DNA of 64,000 bases from Synechococcus sp. PROS-7-1 (GCF_014279795.1 NZ_CP047945.1:1322572-1386571); one strand, 5' to 3'; shown: positions 17,766 through 26,883, counted from the stretch's first letter. Numbers and translations are program-made. The notes: generated by a model from the letters alone, not told the origin.

Positions 17766-19210
17766 CAGTGCGAACTCCGCCCGGACGATTGGTTGATGCG
17801 CATCCCCAGATGGTCGATCAGGGCGTCAGATGTATGGGGATTTCCAAGCACCACTTTGATGTGATGGCGGCCTCTGTACTGGGGTCTTGACACCATGATT
17901 TGCTCATCGAGAAGCCCCTGACGGAGGCGTGCTGACCAACGTTCACTGGCGTTGGAGTCTGCGTTTTTCGGTACACAGGTCAACAGATGGAGCGGGCCAG
18001 AGAGAAGATCCAGCGCCTGAACGTCGAGGCATTGCTGCAACCGCTCCCTGCGTGCCACAGCCTTCACCAGAAGTGAGTTGATTCCAACCATCCCGAGTTG
18101 ACGCAAACCCAGCCAAAGCTTGAGGATTTCTGCCGGTCGACTGCCTTGCAACCCCATCTCACCCCCGTGAGCACCAACGGAAGCTGGCTCCATGTAAGGA
18201 AGTCCGGTTCTGAATGCAGCGTGCAGGGTGGACGCATCGCGAACCAGCAACAACGAGGAGGTTTTGGCGATCCCGAGCAGTTTCTGGGGATTGACGGTGA
18301 TTGAATCGGCTTCACCCAATCCGGCCACCAGTTCGCGGGTCTGTCCCGAGAGAGCAAAAACAGCGCCAATGGCACCATCCACATGCAGCCAGGTGCCATG
18401 GGTCTTGGCAAGCGTTGCGATTGCCCGCAAGGGGTCAATCGCACCACGCACTGTCGTTCCAGCGGTGGCGACGATGGCCAAACATGGACGCTGCTCAGAT
18501 GCGAGTCCGTTGAGTTCCTCTTGTAGGGCATCCAGCCGCAGACATCCATTGGCATCCACGGGGATTCGCCGCAGAGCATCAGCATGAAGTCCCATCACCC
18601 TGCAGGCCTTGGCCAAGGACACATGGGCGTCCTCACTTGTCAGGACGACAGCGTCAGAAACAGCATTCAGCCCCTGGGAATGACGGGCTGTGACCAGCGC
18701 GGTGAGGTTGCTCAGCGTGCCCCCGCTGGCAGCGACGCCCCCTGACCCCATCGGGAGGTCGAGACAGGACGCAAACCATCCACAGAGTTGACGCTCCAGC
18801 TGCGAAAGACTCGGCGACAGTTCCTCGGCCAGAAGGTTGTTGTTCAGTCCTGCACAAATCAGCTCTGCTGCAATCGAGGCTGTATTCGGTGGCGGATCCA
18901 AATGGGCCAAGGCACCAGGATGTGATGGCTGGTAAGCCCCATCCATGACCTGCTGGAGATCATCCAGAAGATGTTGTGCTCCAAGTCCTTCCGTCTCAGG
19001 GAAAGCATCAGGGAGCAAACGCAGCGAAGGCAGGGGAGACCGTTGGTTGGCAGTGCCAAACCAGGCGCAAAGTTGGGAGCAGGCCTCCTGCAGAAACATC
19101 TGCAACTGAGGGTCTAGGCCATCGGGTGAAGCAAAGGGTGCCAATGGCTCCGATGCTTCTAAAGATGACCGAGCGGGGCCGTGCAAGAAAGAGTCGCGAT
19201 CAGAAACCAT
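17765..19210 (-). CDS. group II PLP-dependent amino acid decarboxylase
   Basis: This is a fold-type I decarboxylase (DDC/glutamate/diaminobutyrate family), 481 residues from ATG 19210; the frame extends 14 codons further. Visible are the PLP-phosphate region ASGGTLSNLTAL (near 170), the PLP ring Asp/Ala motif HVDGAIGA (near 285) and the Schiff-base lysine in ITVNPQKLLGI (near 315). Most family members have His-Lys at that lysine; here it is Gln-Lys. The amino acid substrate is not readable; diaminobutyrate, cysteine sulfinate and aromatic amino acids are all possible. It is divergent from tadA and coupled to a small membrane protein downstream. Confidence 0.88.
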   Translation of the reverse strand: MVSDRDSFLHGPARSSLEASEPLAPFASPDGLDPQLQMFLQEACSQLCAWFGTANQRSPLPSLRLLPDAFPETEGLGAQHLLDDLQQVMDGAYQPSHPGALAHLDPPPNTASIAAELICAGLNNNLLAEELSPSLSQLERQLCGWFASCLDLPMGSGGVAASGGTLSNLTALVTARHSQGLNAVSDAVVLTSEDAHVSLAKACRVMGLHADALRRIPVDANGCLRLDALQEELNGLASEQRPCLAIVATAGTTVRGAIDPLRAIATLAKTHGTWLHVDGAIGAVFALSGQTRELVAGLGEADSITVNPQKLLGIAKTSSLLLVRDASTLHAAFRTGLPYMEPASVGAHGGEMGLQGSRPAEILKLWLGLRQLGMVGINSLLVKAVARRERLQQCLDVQALDLLSGPLHLLTCVPKNADSNASERWSARLRQGLLDEQIMVSRPQYRGRHHIKVVLGNPHTSDALIDHLGMRINQSSGRSSH

Positions 19211-19256
19211 TGTCACCTTTGGTGGCACATTGGATGGCAAGCGGAGAGTCACGGCC

Positions 19257-19778
19257 GTGCGGGCGGAGCCGATTCAGCTCACACAACAGGCGATGCGCGC
19301 GTGGATGCAGCGGCTGCTCAATCGCGCTGAGCGCGTGGGTGTCACTGGAGAGATTCCTGTGGCGGCTGTTCTTCTCGATCAAGCAGGGCGGTGCATTGGC
19401 CACGGATCCAATCGCAGGGAAACCCACAGAGACCCACTCGGACATGCGGAGTTAATGGCGCTGCGTCAGGGCGCCTGGCTGCTTGGCGATTGGCGCATGA
19501 ACCACTGCACCCTGCTGGTGACCCTGGAGCCATGCCCGATGTGTGCGGGAGCACTCGTTCAGGCCAGAGTTGGACAAGTGATTTTTGCTGCCAGAGACCG
19601 CAAGCGCGGTGGACTGGGCAGCACGATCAATCTTGCTGACCATGAATCAGCTCACCACCACATGCGAGTGGTGGGTGGAGTCATGGAAGAGGAAGCATCG
19701 ATACTGCTGGGGGGCTGGTTCAGGCAGCGACGCAGGAGCCTTGGCGGAAACGGGGAAGCTCTGACTCAAACAAATTGA
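19257..19778 (+). CDS. tadA: tRNA-specific adenosine deaminase
   Basis: TadA deaminates A34 of tRNA-Arg(ACG) to inosine. Zinc ligands and the catalytic Glu are seen in GHAELMAL and PCPMCAGAL. Loops typical of TadA follow (ARDRKRGGLGSTINL). The open frame begins with TTG 19230, but GTG 19257 is preceded at 9 nt by GGAGA and gives 173 residues, so I prefer it. The C-terminus overlaps the convergent aminotransferase by 59 nt. Confidence 0.93.
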   Translation: MRAEPIQLTQQAMRAWMQRLLNRAERVGVTGEIPVAAVLLDQAGRCIGHGSNRRETHRDPLGHAELMALRQGAWLLGDWRMNHCTLLVTLEPCPMCAGALVQARVGQVIFAARDRKRGGLGSTINLADHESAHHHMRVVGGVMEEEASILLGGWFRQRRRSLGGNGEALTQTN

Positions 19779-20919
19779 GCAGACGATTCACATTCTCTGG
19801 AGTGGAGTTGTAACCCATCAGGCCAATTCTCCAGATCTTCCCTGCCAGAACGCCAAGACCACCGCCAACTTCAATGCCATGGGAGTTGAGAAGGTGGGAG
19901 GAAAAGGCTTTTCCATCCACATCATCGGGAATCCGAACAGTCGTGAGGGTGGGCAGTCGTAGATCCTCGGGAACGTGCATTTCAAGGCCGAGAGATTCAA
20001 GTCCGTTCCAAAGCGCTTCAGCATTGCGGCGATGGCGTGACCATGCATTGTCCAGACCTTCCTCTGCAAGCAGACGCAGGGCTTCACGCATGCCGAAGTT
20101 CATGTTCACCGGCGCCGTGTGGTGATAGACCCTGTCACTCCCCCAGTACTGATTCAACAGGGAAACATCCAGATACCAATTGGGAACCTTGTCTTTTCTG
20201 GCAGCGAGCTTGGCTTCCGCACGAGGACCCATGGTGAACGGTCCCAAGCCTGGAGGGCAGCTCAGCCCCTTCTGGCTGCAGCTGTAGGCCATATCCACCT
20301 TCCATTCATCGAGGTAAAGGGGAACACCTCCGAGTGATGTGACTGTGTCAAGGAGAAGAAGACAGTCGTGCTCACGGCAGAGATCACCAACGCCCTCCAT
20401 GGGTTGGCGCACCCCTGTGGAGGTTTCGGCATGCACCATGGCCAGGACTGCAGGCTTGTGATGCTGCAGCGCAGAAGCCAACTCATCGAGCGTGAACGCC
20501 TCACCCCAGGGTTTTTCGATGACACGAACATCAGCTCTGTATCGGCCTGCCATGTCGGCAAGGCGATTTCCGAAATAGCCCTTGACTGCGACCAACACGC
20601 GATCGCCGGGCTCCACCGTGTTCGCCAATGTGGCTTCCATCGCAGCACTACCGGTGCCGCTCATGGGCAAGGTGAGGCGGTTGTCCGTCTGCCAGGCGTA
20701 ACGGAGCAACTCCTGGACTTCACCCATCAAATCCACATAGAGAGGATCGAGATGGCCGATCGGCGTTCTTGCCAGAGCAGACAGAACAGTCGGATGGGCG
20801 TTGGAGGGACCTGGGCCTAACAGAAGGCGGTCAGGCGTACTGATAGGGCCAACGGATCTGCGATGGCGCGATTCAACCTGGGGAAGAGAGTGCGTCATCG
20901 GCTGGCCGGAAACCATCAT
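19720..20919 (-). CDS. alanine/serine-glyoxylate aminotransferase (class V)
   Basis: This PLP enzyme transfers an amino group to glyoxylate and acts in photorespiratory glycolate metabolism. It has 399 residues from ATG 20919; ATG 20916 and M8 are alternative starts. Key motifs are LLLGPGPSNAHP, SGTGSAAMEATL (PLP phosphate), HAETSTGVRQP, LLLLDTVTSLGG (PLP ring Asp) and SCSQKGLSCPPG with the Schiff-base Lys. The conserved KIWRIGLMGYN is near the C-terminus. Whether alanine or serine is the preferred donor cannot be told from sequence. It stands alone and converges on tadA. Confidence 0.92.
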   Translation of the reverse strand: MMVSGQPMTHSLPQVESRHRRSVGPISTPDRLLLGPGPSNAHPTVLSALARTPIGHLDPLYVDLMGEVQELLRYAWQTDNRLTLPMSGTGSAAMEATLANTVEPGDRVLVAVKGYFGNRLADMAGRYRADVRVIEKPWGEAFTLDELASALQHHKPAVLAMVHAETSTGVRQPMEGVGDLCREHDCLLLLDTVTSLGGVPLYLDEWKVDMAYSCSQKGLSCPPGLGPFTMGPRAEAKLAARKDKVPNWYLDVSLLNQYWGSDRVYHHTAPVNMNFGMREALRLLAEEGLDNAWSRHRRNAEALWNGLESLGLEMHVPEDLRLPTLTTVRIPDDVDGKAFSSHLLNSHGIEVGGGLGVLAGKIWRIGLMGYNSTPENVNRLLNLFESELPRFRQGSCVAA

Positions 20920-21013
20920 TTAATGGCCGAAGCCTACGCATCGATCGGGGCGATTCGAGCCAGAAAGCTCTGTTCCGATGCCGCTTGAAACGAACGGAAA
21001 TTCCTTCATGCAA

Positions 21014-21538
21014 TCAACGTTGGCGAACGTCGCTGGCAGCAAGCCCTGCAGCCATGTGCTCAAACGGAGCGCGCACCAAGCCAAGGCTATTGGTAGGAAC
21101 GCCCTCTGAAACGAGACGCTCGCAGAGAACATCAGCGAGAAGAACCATGCTTCTCACCGTCGGACCGGTCGGCACACCCAAGCTTTTGTACGTATCGTCC
21201 AAGCCGTTGAGAACTCTTTCGTTCAGGATTGTGCTGTCTCCGGCGATCAAGGCATAACTGGCGTAACGCAAGAAATAATCCATATCGCGAAGACAGGCCG
21301 CAAGTCGCCTCGTGGTGTAGGCGTTGCCACCGGGAAGAAGCAATTCCGGATCCCCTTGAAACAGGCGCTGACTGGCTTCACGAACGAGATCGGCCGCTTC
21401 ACGGTTGATCAACTCAACAGCCTTCAGCCTGATGGTGGATTCAGCCAGATAGTCCTCGATCCGGTCGATAGCAGAACGATCGAGGTAGCGGCCGAGCTGG
21501 TCGTACCGACCGATCAATCCGGTGATGGCATCGCGCAT
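21014..21538 (-). CDS. apcF: allophycocyanin beta-18 subunit, phycobilisome core
   Basis: ApcF replaces one beta subunit in the core trimers that hold the terminal emitters of the phycobilisome. The product has about 174 residues from ATG 21538 (MRDAITGLIGRYDQLGRYLD); the frame runs further upstream without conservation. The chromophore Cys82 sits in RRLAACLRDMDYFLRYASY and Asn72 in GGNAYTTRR. The MRDA start and the position of the Cys favour ApcF over ApcB. It is divergent from glnA across about 210 nt carrying an NtcA promoter for glnA. Confidence 0.88.
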   Translation of the reverse strand: MRDAITGLIGRYDQLGRYLDRSAIDRIEDYLAESTIRLKAVELINREAADLVREASQRLFQGDPELLLPGGNAYTTRRLAACLRDMDYFLRYASYALIAGDSTILNERVLNGLDDTYKSLGVPTGPTVRSMVLLADVLCERLVSEGVPTNSLGLVRAPFEHMAAGLAASDVRQR

Positions 21539-21678
21539 GCAGAACCCTGGCCACGTTGGCCGGAAGCTAACACCAGCCTCGTGCGTAAACGCTTCCAGCG
21601 CGTGGGATCCCGGGAACTTGACAGAAACGGTTACCAAGCTGGGAATCCGACCGGCCGAATTCCCATGACAGAAAAACT

Positions 21679-21720
21679 GTACTGATTGATACAAAACCTG
21701 GGCACAGCGATCCCTACGTT
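21679..21720 (+). promoter_or_regulatory. NtcA-activated promoter of glnA
   Basis: A perfect NtcA box, GTA-N8-TAC, spans 21679-21692. Exactly 22 nt later is TACGTT (21715-21720), matching the -10 pattern TAN3T. This is the canonical class II NtcA promoter of cyanobacterial nitrogen-regulated genes. A start site near 21727 would leave a leader of about 25 nt before the glnA ATG. Box and spacing are read directly; regulation by NtcA is inferred from the known consensus. Confidence 0.88.
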
Positions 21721-21751
21721 CGATGCGCTATTCCATAAATCACTGACGCCA

Positions 21752-23173
21752 ATGGCTACCACTGCCCAGGACGTGCTCCGTCAGATCAAGGACGAAGGCA
21801 TTGAGCTGATTGATCTCAAGTTCACCGACCTCCACGGCAAGTGGCAGCACCTCACCATCTGTTCTGATCTGCTGGAAGCAGAGTCATTCAATGAAGGACT
21901 TGCCTTTGATGGATCCTCCATCCGCGGATGGAAGAGCATCGATGCGTCGGATATGGCCATGGTTCCTGATCCGTCAACGGCCTGGATTGATCCGTTTTAC
22001 AGCCACAAAACATTGAGCATGATCTGCTCGATTCAGGACCCGAGGACGGGCGATCCGTACGACCGCTGTCCCCGAGCACTGGCCCAAAGAGCATTGGCTT
22101 ACTTGTCCAGCAGCGGCCTTGCTGATACGGCCTTTTTCGGGCCGGAACCGGAATTCTTCCTCTTTGACGACGTTCGCTACAACTCCAGTGAGGGTGGAAG
22201 CTTCTACAGCGTGGACACCATTGAAGCCGCCTGGAACACCGGACGGCTCGAAGAAGGCGGCAATCTTGGTTACAAAATCCAGCTGAAAGAGGGTTATTTC
22301 CCCGTTTCACCCAACGACACGGCACAGGACATCCGCTCCGAGATGCTGCTGTTAATGGCCCAACTGGGGATCCCCATCGAAAAGCACCACCACGAAGTGG
22401 CTGGTGCTGGACAGCACGAACTGGGCATGAAATTCGCCGAGCTGATTCAAGCCGCGGACAACACCATGACCTACAAATACGTTGTTCGAAACGTGGCAAA
22501 GAGATACGGCAAAACAGCCACGTTCATGCCGAAGCCGGTGTTCAACGACAACGGCAGCGGCATGCACGTTCATCAGAGCCTCTGGAAAGCCGGCCAACCT
22601 CTGTTCTTCGGCGAGGGCACTGATGCCAACCTGTCTCAAACGGCACGTTGGTATATCGGCGGAATTCTGAAGCACGCACCTTCGTTCCTGGCATTCACCA
22701 ACCCCACGACCAACAGCTACAAGCGCTTGGTGCCGGGCTTCGAAGCTCCTGTCAATCTCGTTTATTCGGAGGGCAATCGCTCAGCAGCAGTGCGGATTCC
22801 TCTGACAGGACCCAACCCCAAGGCCAAGCGCCTTGAGTTCCGCTCTGGAGACGCACTGGCGAATCCCTACCTGGCCTTCTCAGCCATGATGATGGCGGGC
22901 ATCGATGGCATCAAGAATCAGATCGACCCGGGGGCTCCCACCAATGTGGACCTGTTCGAGCTTTCTGCTGAGCGTTTGAGTGAGATCGCAACGGTGCCAG
23001 CGTCTCTTAATGGTGCCCTCGAGGCGCTAAACGCTGATCACCACTACCTCATGGAAGGTGGCGTGTTCACCAAGGACTTCATCGATAACTGGATCGACTT
23101 GAAGTACGAAGAGGTGCAGCAGCTCCGTCAGCGTCCTCACCCCCACGAATTCACCATGTACTACGACGCCTGA
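21752..23173 (+). CDS. glnA: glutamine synthetase type I
   Basis: GlnA makes glutamine from glutamate, ammonium and ATP and is the entry point for nitrogen assimilation. It has 473 residues from ATG 21752 ([12 protein letters not shown]). Signatures include [43 protein letters not shown] and [17 protein letters not shown]. At the loop that carries the adenylylated Tyr in enterobacteria (LYDLP type), this protein reads DLFEL, so the Tyr is Phe. That fits cyanobacterial control by inactivating factors rather than adenylylation. Transcription is driven by the upstream NtcA promoter. Confidence 0.97.
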   Translation: MATTAQDVLRQIKDEGIELIDLKFTDLHGKWQHLTICSDLLEAESFNEGLAFDGSSIRGWKSIDASDMAMVPDPSTAWIDPFYSHKTLSMICSIQDPRTGDPYDRCPRALAQRALAYLSSSGLADTAFFGPEPEFFLFDDVRYNSSEGGSFYSVDTIEAAWNTGRLEEGGNLGYKIQLKEGYFPVSPNDTAQDIRSEMLLLMAQLGIPIEKHHHEVAGAGQHELGMKFAELIQAADNTMTYKYVVRNVAKRYGKTATFMPKPVFNDNGSGMHVHQSLWKAGQPLFFGEGTDANLSQTARWYIGGILKHAPSFLAFTNPTTNSYKRLVPGFEAPVNLVYSEGNRSAAVRIPLTGPNPKAKRLEFRSGDALANPYLAFSAMMMAGIDGIKNQIDPGAPTNVDLFELSAERLSEIATVPASLNGALEALNADHHYLMEGGVFTKDFIDNWIDLKYEEVQQLRQRPHPHEFTMYYDA

Positions 23174-23182
23174 ATCCAGGCA

Positions 23183-23452
23183 TTAGCGGTGCCGCAGCTG
23201 AACCATGGCGCTGTCGTGGAGATGTTTTTCATGCATTCTTCGACGCGCCCAAATCGTCTGCTGAGCGGCGGCACTGCGCTGATCGATCCCCAGGTGACTT
23301 TCATGTTGCACTTGGGCTGCTTCTGCGCGAGCGACCTCCTGAGCATGGTGATCTGCCCAAGCCAGATACTCAGCAGCAGCTCGCTGTCGACGCTCCAGCA
23401 CGTTGGTTGAGTACTGGATGCTTGGTGCTGTGGATTGCATTTGGTGAATCAT
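23183..23452 (-). CDS. hypothetical protein (89 aa), Gln/His/Ala-rich helical
   Basis: The predicted 89-residue protein converges on glnA. It is rich in Ala, Gln, His and Arg and looks like one or two long helices (ERRQRAAAEYLAWADHHAQE, then AQVQHESH). No signal, membrane span or known domain is visible. The other frames over this stretch give less protein-like sequences, and the codons resemble those of neighbouring genes. It could be a lineage-specific gene or a spurious ORF. Confidence 0.5.
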   Translation of the reverse strand: MIHQMQSTAPSIQYSTNVLERRQRAAAEYLAWADHHAQEVARAEAAQVQHESHLGIDQRSAAAQQTIWARRRMHEKHLHDSAMVQLRHR

Positions 23453-23601
23453 CGCGACACTCTTGGCTCGATGATCTAATTCTGTAGCAACAGCTACATT
23501 TTTCCCTTCTTCTTCACAGATCTTTCTCTGGAAGTTCCAGTCACAGCCACGGCAAGCGCCTGGATCGACTGGAATGATTCAGCTTGATCAGGCTCTCCGC
23601 T

Positions 23602-24672
23602 ATGGCGCCCAGCTTCACCGAGATTGCATATCGGACCCTTCAGCAGGGACGGAGCCTCGCGGGGTTGGTCCATAAGGAGCTGAGCACCAAAGTGATGGAG
23701 GTGGTGGCGCCGGACGTCGTCCCGCAGACGCAGCCCGTACCGGGCGAGATGATGGATGCTCTGAGGCAGTCGTTGAACACCCTTCACGACCGTGACTGGC
23801 TGGATGCCGAGCATGGGATCTATCCGCAGTCGCTTCTCTTTGATATTCCATGGCTGGACTGGGCAGAGCGCTACCCACGGGTATGGCTTGACCTTCCGTC
23901 CAACTGGGCACGTCGCAGAGCGAGAGACGTTCAAGATCTTCCGGATCTCTCGGATCGGGACCTCTATCCCGACTACTACCTCCAGAACTTTCACCATCAA
24001 ACCGATGGTTATCTCTCGGACCATTCCGCTGAGCTCTACGACCTCCAGGTCGACATCCTGTTCAACGGAGCCGCTGATGCAATGCGCCGCAGGATCCTTC
24101 CATTCCTGCTGAATGGTCTGAAGCACTTCTCCAACCGCTCACAGGCGAACCTTCGCGTCCTCGATGTCGCCACAGGAACTGGACGAACGCTCCATCAGAT
24201 CCGAGCTGCACTCCCCCAAGCGACGCTCGTCGGAGTCGATTTGTCTGAGGCCTACCTTCGTCAAGCCAATCGGTGGTTGAACCAAGGCCGCAGCAGCCTC
24301 GTTCAGCTTGTGCAAGGAAACGCCGAACGCATGCCTTTCGATCAGGGTGGATTTCAGGCGTTGACCTGCGTCTTTTTGATGCACGAGATGCCCGCTGATG
24401 CCAGGCAAGCCGTCCTACAGGACTGTTATCGACTTCTTGAACCTGGTGGGGTTTTGGTACTGGCCGACTCCGTTCAGTTGAAGGATTCCCCCCAGTTCGA
24501 TGTGGCCATGGACAATTTTCGTCGGGTGTTTCACGAGCCTTATTACCGCAATTACATCAGTGATGACATCGATCAGCGGCTGGTGGACGCTGGTTTCTGC
24601 AATGTGCAGGCTGAATCTCACTTCATGGCACGCGTGTGGTGTGCCACCAAGCCGGACACCGCCACAAAGTGA
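23602..24672 (+). CDS. SAM-dependent methyltransferase (class I)
   Basis: The protein has 356 residues from ATG 23602 (MAPSFTEIAYRTLQQGRSLA). An N-terminal domain of about 185 residues is followed by a Rossmann methyltransferase. Motif I is LRVLDVATGTGRTL (near 188), the acidic loop VGVDLSEAYL comes next, then AERMPFDQGGFQALTCVFLMHEM and LEPGGVLVLADS. The FLMHEMP motif and N-terminal extension resemble UbiE/COQ5-like cyanobacterial methyltransferases of unknown substrate. No pathway neighbours help, so the target is open. Confidence 0.85.
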   Translation: MAPSFTEIAYRTLQQGRSLAGLVHKELSTKVMEVVAPDVVPQTQPVPGEMMDALRQSLNTLHDRDWLDAEHGIYPQSLLFDIPWLDWAERYPRVWLDLPSNWARRRARDVQDLPDLSDRDLYPDYYLQNFHHQTDGYLSDHSAELYDLQVDILFNGAADAMRRRILPFLLNGLKHFSNRSQANLRVLDVATGTGRTLHQIRAALPQATLVGVDLSEAYLRQANRWLNQGRSSLVQLVQGNAERMPFDQGGFQALTCVFLMHEMPADARQAVLQDCYRLLEPGGVLVLADSVQLKDSPQFDVAMDNFRRVFHEPYYRNYISDDIDQRLVDAGFCNVQAESHFMARVWCATKPDTATK

Positions 24673-24739
24673 TTCCCTGACAGACAGCCTTGCTTCGGTG
24701 GTGGAACCCCATAAGGTGCAATCACTTGAAGGTCAGCCG

Positions 24740-25057
24740 ATGACGAATCCTTTCAGGATCCGCTGGTTGCAAGGCTGGACTTTTCAGCTGGTGTTGATGG
24801 AAGGCAAGGTTCAAGTTGAAGCACATGGCTTCGGCATTTGTTTGCGAACAGCGGTTCACCCAGGCGAAAGTCCCCGGTCCGCCGCAGACCGCCTTGTCCT
24901 TGCGGAAGACCGTCGCCGCAGAGCCCTTCACCAGGCATGGATCAAAGGCCAGACGCTGGCTGACTGCAATGCATCTGATCTTCCTCCTCTCGATGGAGCT
25001 CTTCCAGAACCTCCCGATTCCCTGGTTGTCGTCCAGCAATCTCTCGTTGCTGCCTGA
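24740..25057 (+). CDS. conserved hypothetical protein (105 aa)
   Basis: The start is ATG 24740, preceded by AAGGT at 7 nt, giving 105 residues. The open frame extends far upstream inside the methyltransferase and is not meaningful there. The product is soluble: a likely beta-rich N-terminal part (FRIRWLQGWTFQLVLMEG, then VQVEAHGFGI) and a helical Arg-rich middle (AADRLVLAEDRRRRALHQAW). I do not recognise a family. It lies 67 nt after the methyltransferase on the same strand. Confidence 0.65.
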   Translation: MTNPFRIRWLQGWTFQLVLMEGKVQVEAHGFGICLRTAVHPGESPRSAADRLVLAEDRRRRALHQAWIKGQTLADCNASDLPPLDGALPEPPDSLVVVQQSLVAA

Positions 25058-25058
25058 A

Positions 25059-25319
25059 TCAACTTTGGCCTAACCACCAACCGATCAGGAGTCCCGGCCC
25101 GCCCCATCGCAGAGCCGTCCAGAAGCGTTGACCTCGTTCTCGAGTGAACAGCCAACGAAATCCCTCTGGGTCGGCGCCAACACACTGCTGGAGCAAGCGG
25201 CGCTGTTGCTTCCGTCGCCGGGATGCGCGATCAGATCGTTCCCAGTTTCGGGGCTGCAGTCCTGCTAACCGGCTCAAATGGTGAAGTGGCCGTTGATGAA
25301 ATCGGTGAGGCTTGGCCAC
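25059..25319 (-). CDS. small conserved hypothetical with C-terminal hydrophobic tail (86 aa)
   Basis: An 86-residue very basic protein beginning with GTG 25319. The N-terminal 60 residues hold many Arg/His/Gln (RRRKQQRRLLQQCV) and the C-terminus ends in a hydrophobic Gly/Trp segment (WGGPGLLIGWWLGQS) that could be a tail anchor. It converges on the 105-residue gene with one base between stops. Function unknown; a similar layout occurs in small cyanobacterial proteins. Confidence 0.6.
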   Translation of the reverse strand: MAKPHRFHQRPLHHLSRLAGLQPRNWERSDRASRRRKQQRRLLQQCVGADPEGFRWLFTRERGQRFWTALRWGGPGLLIGWWLGQS

Positions 25320-25373
25320 CGCCGCTACGCGTCGCCCATTCAGACTAGAAAGAGCTTCTCGCAGGAATCAGCG

Positions 25374-25622
25374 TTGACAGTGAATCTCTGGCCTGAGGGT
25401 GCTGTGGATCAAGCCAAGGCTTTGCATCAGTCACTCAGCATTGGTGACCGCGATTGGCACCGGTTGAAGTCGAATGCGGATCGTCGGGGAGCTGAGCTGC
25501 TTGCGGCAGCCATTACGCAGCTCCTCCAGAATGGAGAAAGGGGGGATGTGGAAGCGCTGACTGAACAGGCGCTGGGATGGATCAGACGAGAACTGAAAGA
25601 TCCCGGCTGCCCGCACCGTTAA
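25374..25622 (+). CDS. DUF6439-like conserved cyanobacterial protein (82 aa)
   Basis: The likely start is TTG 25374, six bases after AGGAA, or GTG 25380. Upstream codons in the open frame overlap the antisense gene and look random. The soluble helical protein shows the pattern DWHRLKSNADRRGAELLAAAI, then ALGWIRRELKDPGCPHR, which I associate with the cyanobacterial DUF6439 family. No function is known. The 3' end overlaps the convergent ATPase by 41 nt. Confidence 0.7.
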   Translation: MTVNLWPEGAVDQAKALHQSLSIGDRDWHRLKSNADRRGAELLAAAITQLLQNGERGDVEALTEQALGWIRRELKDPGCPHR

Positions 25623-26046
25623 CAGCGCTTGGAGATCGCCCAGGTCGGCGACAGGCCAGCTGCACCCTGTTACCGCGTGAGCTCCAGCGAATGTCATCAA
25701 AACATTGGTGCATCAGAAATAAGCCCCGTCCATGATTCGCATCCAACTGCTCAGGGAGGCAGGCGATGCGCGCTGGACCGGGCAGCCCATTGCCCTCATC
25801 TTGAATCTGCCAGATCAACCAGTTGGGAGTGAGGATCCGTCGAATGCGCAGACATTTGCCGGGGTCACCGGCATTGCCATGACGCACGGCATTGACGATG
25901 GCTTCCTGCAATCCAAGCTGCAACCTGCAAGAGGTTTCCTGGCAATCAACTGGCTCGAGAAGCAGCTCCAGGAGAGGGCTCAGCTGCAACGTTGACGGGA
26001 GGATGAAATCAGCCCACCGAAAGACAGGCAGATAGCGACTGAACAT
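25582..26046 (-). CDS. RsbW-like anti-sigma/ATP-binding protein (GHKL fold)
   Basis: The 154-residue protein has the GHKL ATP-binding fold. The N-box is GLQEAIVNAVRHGN (near residues 44-57), the G1 box DEGNGLP (near 84) and the G2 box GRGLFLM (near 106). There is no His-phosphotransfer domain, which points to an RsbW/SpoIIAB-type serine kinase that binds a sigma factor or anti-anti-sigma partner. No STAS protein or sigma factor lies nearby, so the partner must be elsewhere. It starts at ATG 26046. Confidence 0.85.
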   Translation of the reverse strand: MFSRYLPVFRWADFILPSTLQLSPLLELLLEPVDCQETSCRLQLGLQEAIVNAVRHGNAGDPGKCLRIRRILTPNWLIWQIQDEGNGLPGPARIACLPEQLDANHGRGLFLMHQCFDDIRWSSRGNRVQLACRRPGRSPSAVNGAGSRDLSVLV

Positions 26047-26127
26047 TCGGACTGATCCATCCTTCTTCGACCATAACGAGGGGAGAAGGCCCTGCCAAAT
26101 ACAAGGAGATGAAGGCCTTCCCAGGAT

Positions 26128-26844
26128 TCAGATCCTGGGCTGAAGTCCAGGATGGGACAGCAACGCATCCATTAGACGGACGCCGCGAAGCTGATTGATT
26201 AATGGCATGTGCCCTTCCGGTGCATCCATGGACCACTGGAAAGCACCTGGATACCGCGTCCAAGTGCCGTCGAGCTTCCAGCCAATTCTCGGCCAGAGCC
26301 TGTCATATCGACCCTCCAGAGCTTTTAGCAAGCGTGCCTGAACCGTGAAGCCGAAGCGTCCCTGCGAGTAGGCGATCCAGAGACGATCCAGAGTGGTCAG
26401 GTCGAGTCCCTCCATGGGTGGCACCTCGCTGAAATACACGTAACCCCGCTTCACTGCCTGATCTCCCGCAAGCTCACGCAGCACGCAACTGGTCAGACGA
26501 TCGGCTTCTTCGAAGTCTTCATCCAGCAACGCTCGCTGCATTGGGCTGTAATCGATACCTCGAGCCGAGGGAGTCTCGAACCAGCCATTGGATTCAACTA
26601 TGGGAATTCGAGCTAGAGCGTCAGGTTGATGCCGGCGAAGAACTTGCAGAATCCAGCCAGCGGCCCAGTCATCCCCACTTGGCTCATAGGGCTTCAAAGC
26701 CTCAGCTGCAACGTCAGCCAAGGCATCGGCAGCCTTTTCCAAGGCAACAGCCGTCGCGCGACGCTGGCGTGCTGAGCCATTCGCGAAGCGGTCGAGGAGC
26801 TTGTCGATGCTGAGATCTTGAGCTGGAGTTCTTCCGGAGAGCAT
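26128..26844 (-). CDS. gun4: GUN4 domain protein, Mg-chelatase activator
   Basis: GUN4 binds protoporphyrin IX and Mg-protoporphyrin and stimulates the ChlH subunit of Mg-chelatase. The 238-residue protein has an N-terminal helical repeat region (LDKLLDRFANGSARQRRATA, about 13-75). The GUN4 core lies about 90-230, with LDRLWIAYSQGRFGFTVQ, WPRIGWKLDGTWTRYPGAFQW and APEGHMPLINQLRGV. This two-domain form matches the Synechocystis protein. It is divergent from mnmH, with 39 nt between the two starts. Confidence 0.93.
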   Translation of the reverse strand: MLSGRTPAQDLSIDKLLDRFANGSARQRRATAVALEKAADALADVAAEALKPYEPSGDDWAAGWILQVLRRHQPDALARIPIVESNGWFETPSARGIDYSPMQRALLDEDFEEADRLTSCVLRELAGDQAVKRGYVYFSEVPPMEGLDLTTLDRLWIAYSQGRFGFTVQARLLKALEGRYDRLWPRIGWKLDGTWTRYPGAFQWSMDAPEGHMPLINQLRGVRLMDALLSHPGLQPRI

Positions 26845-26883
26845 GACGTCCTGCCGGCTCGGCAGGTTCGACGTTGGCCCACT

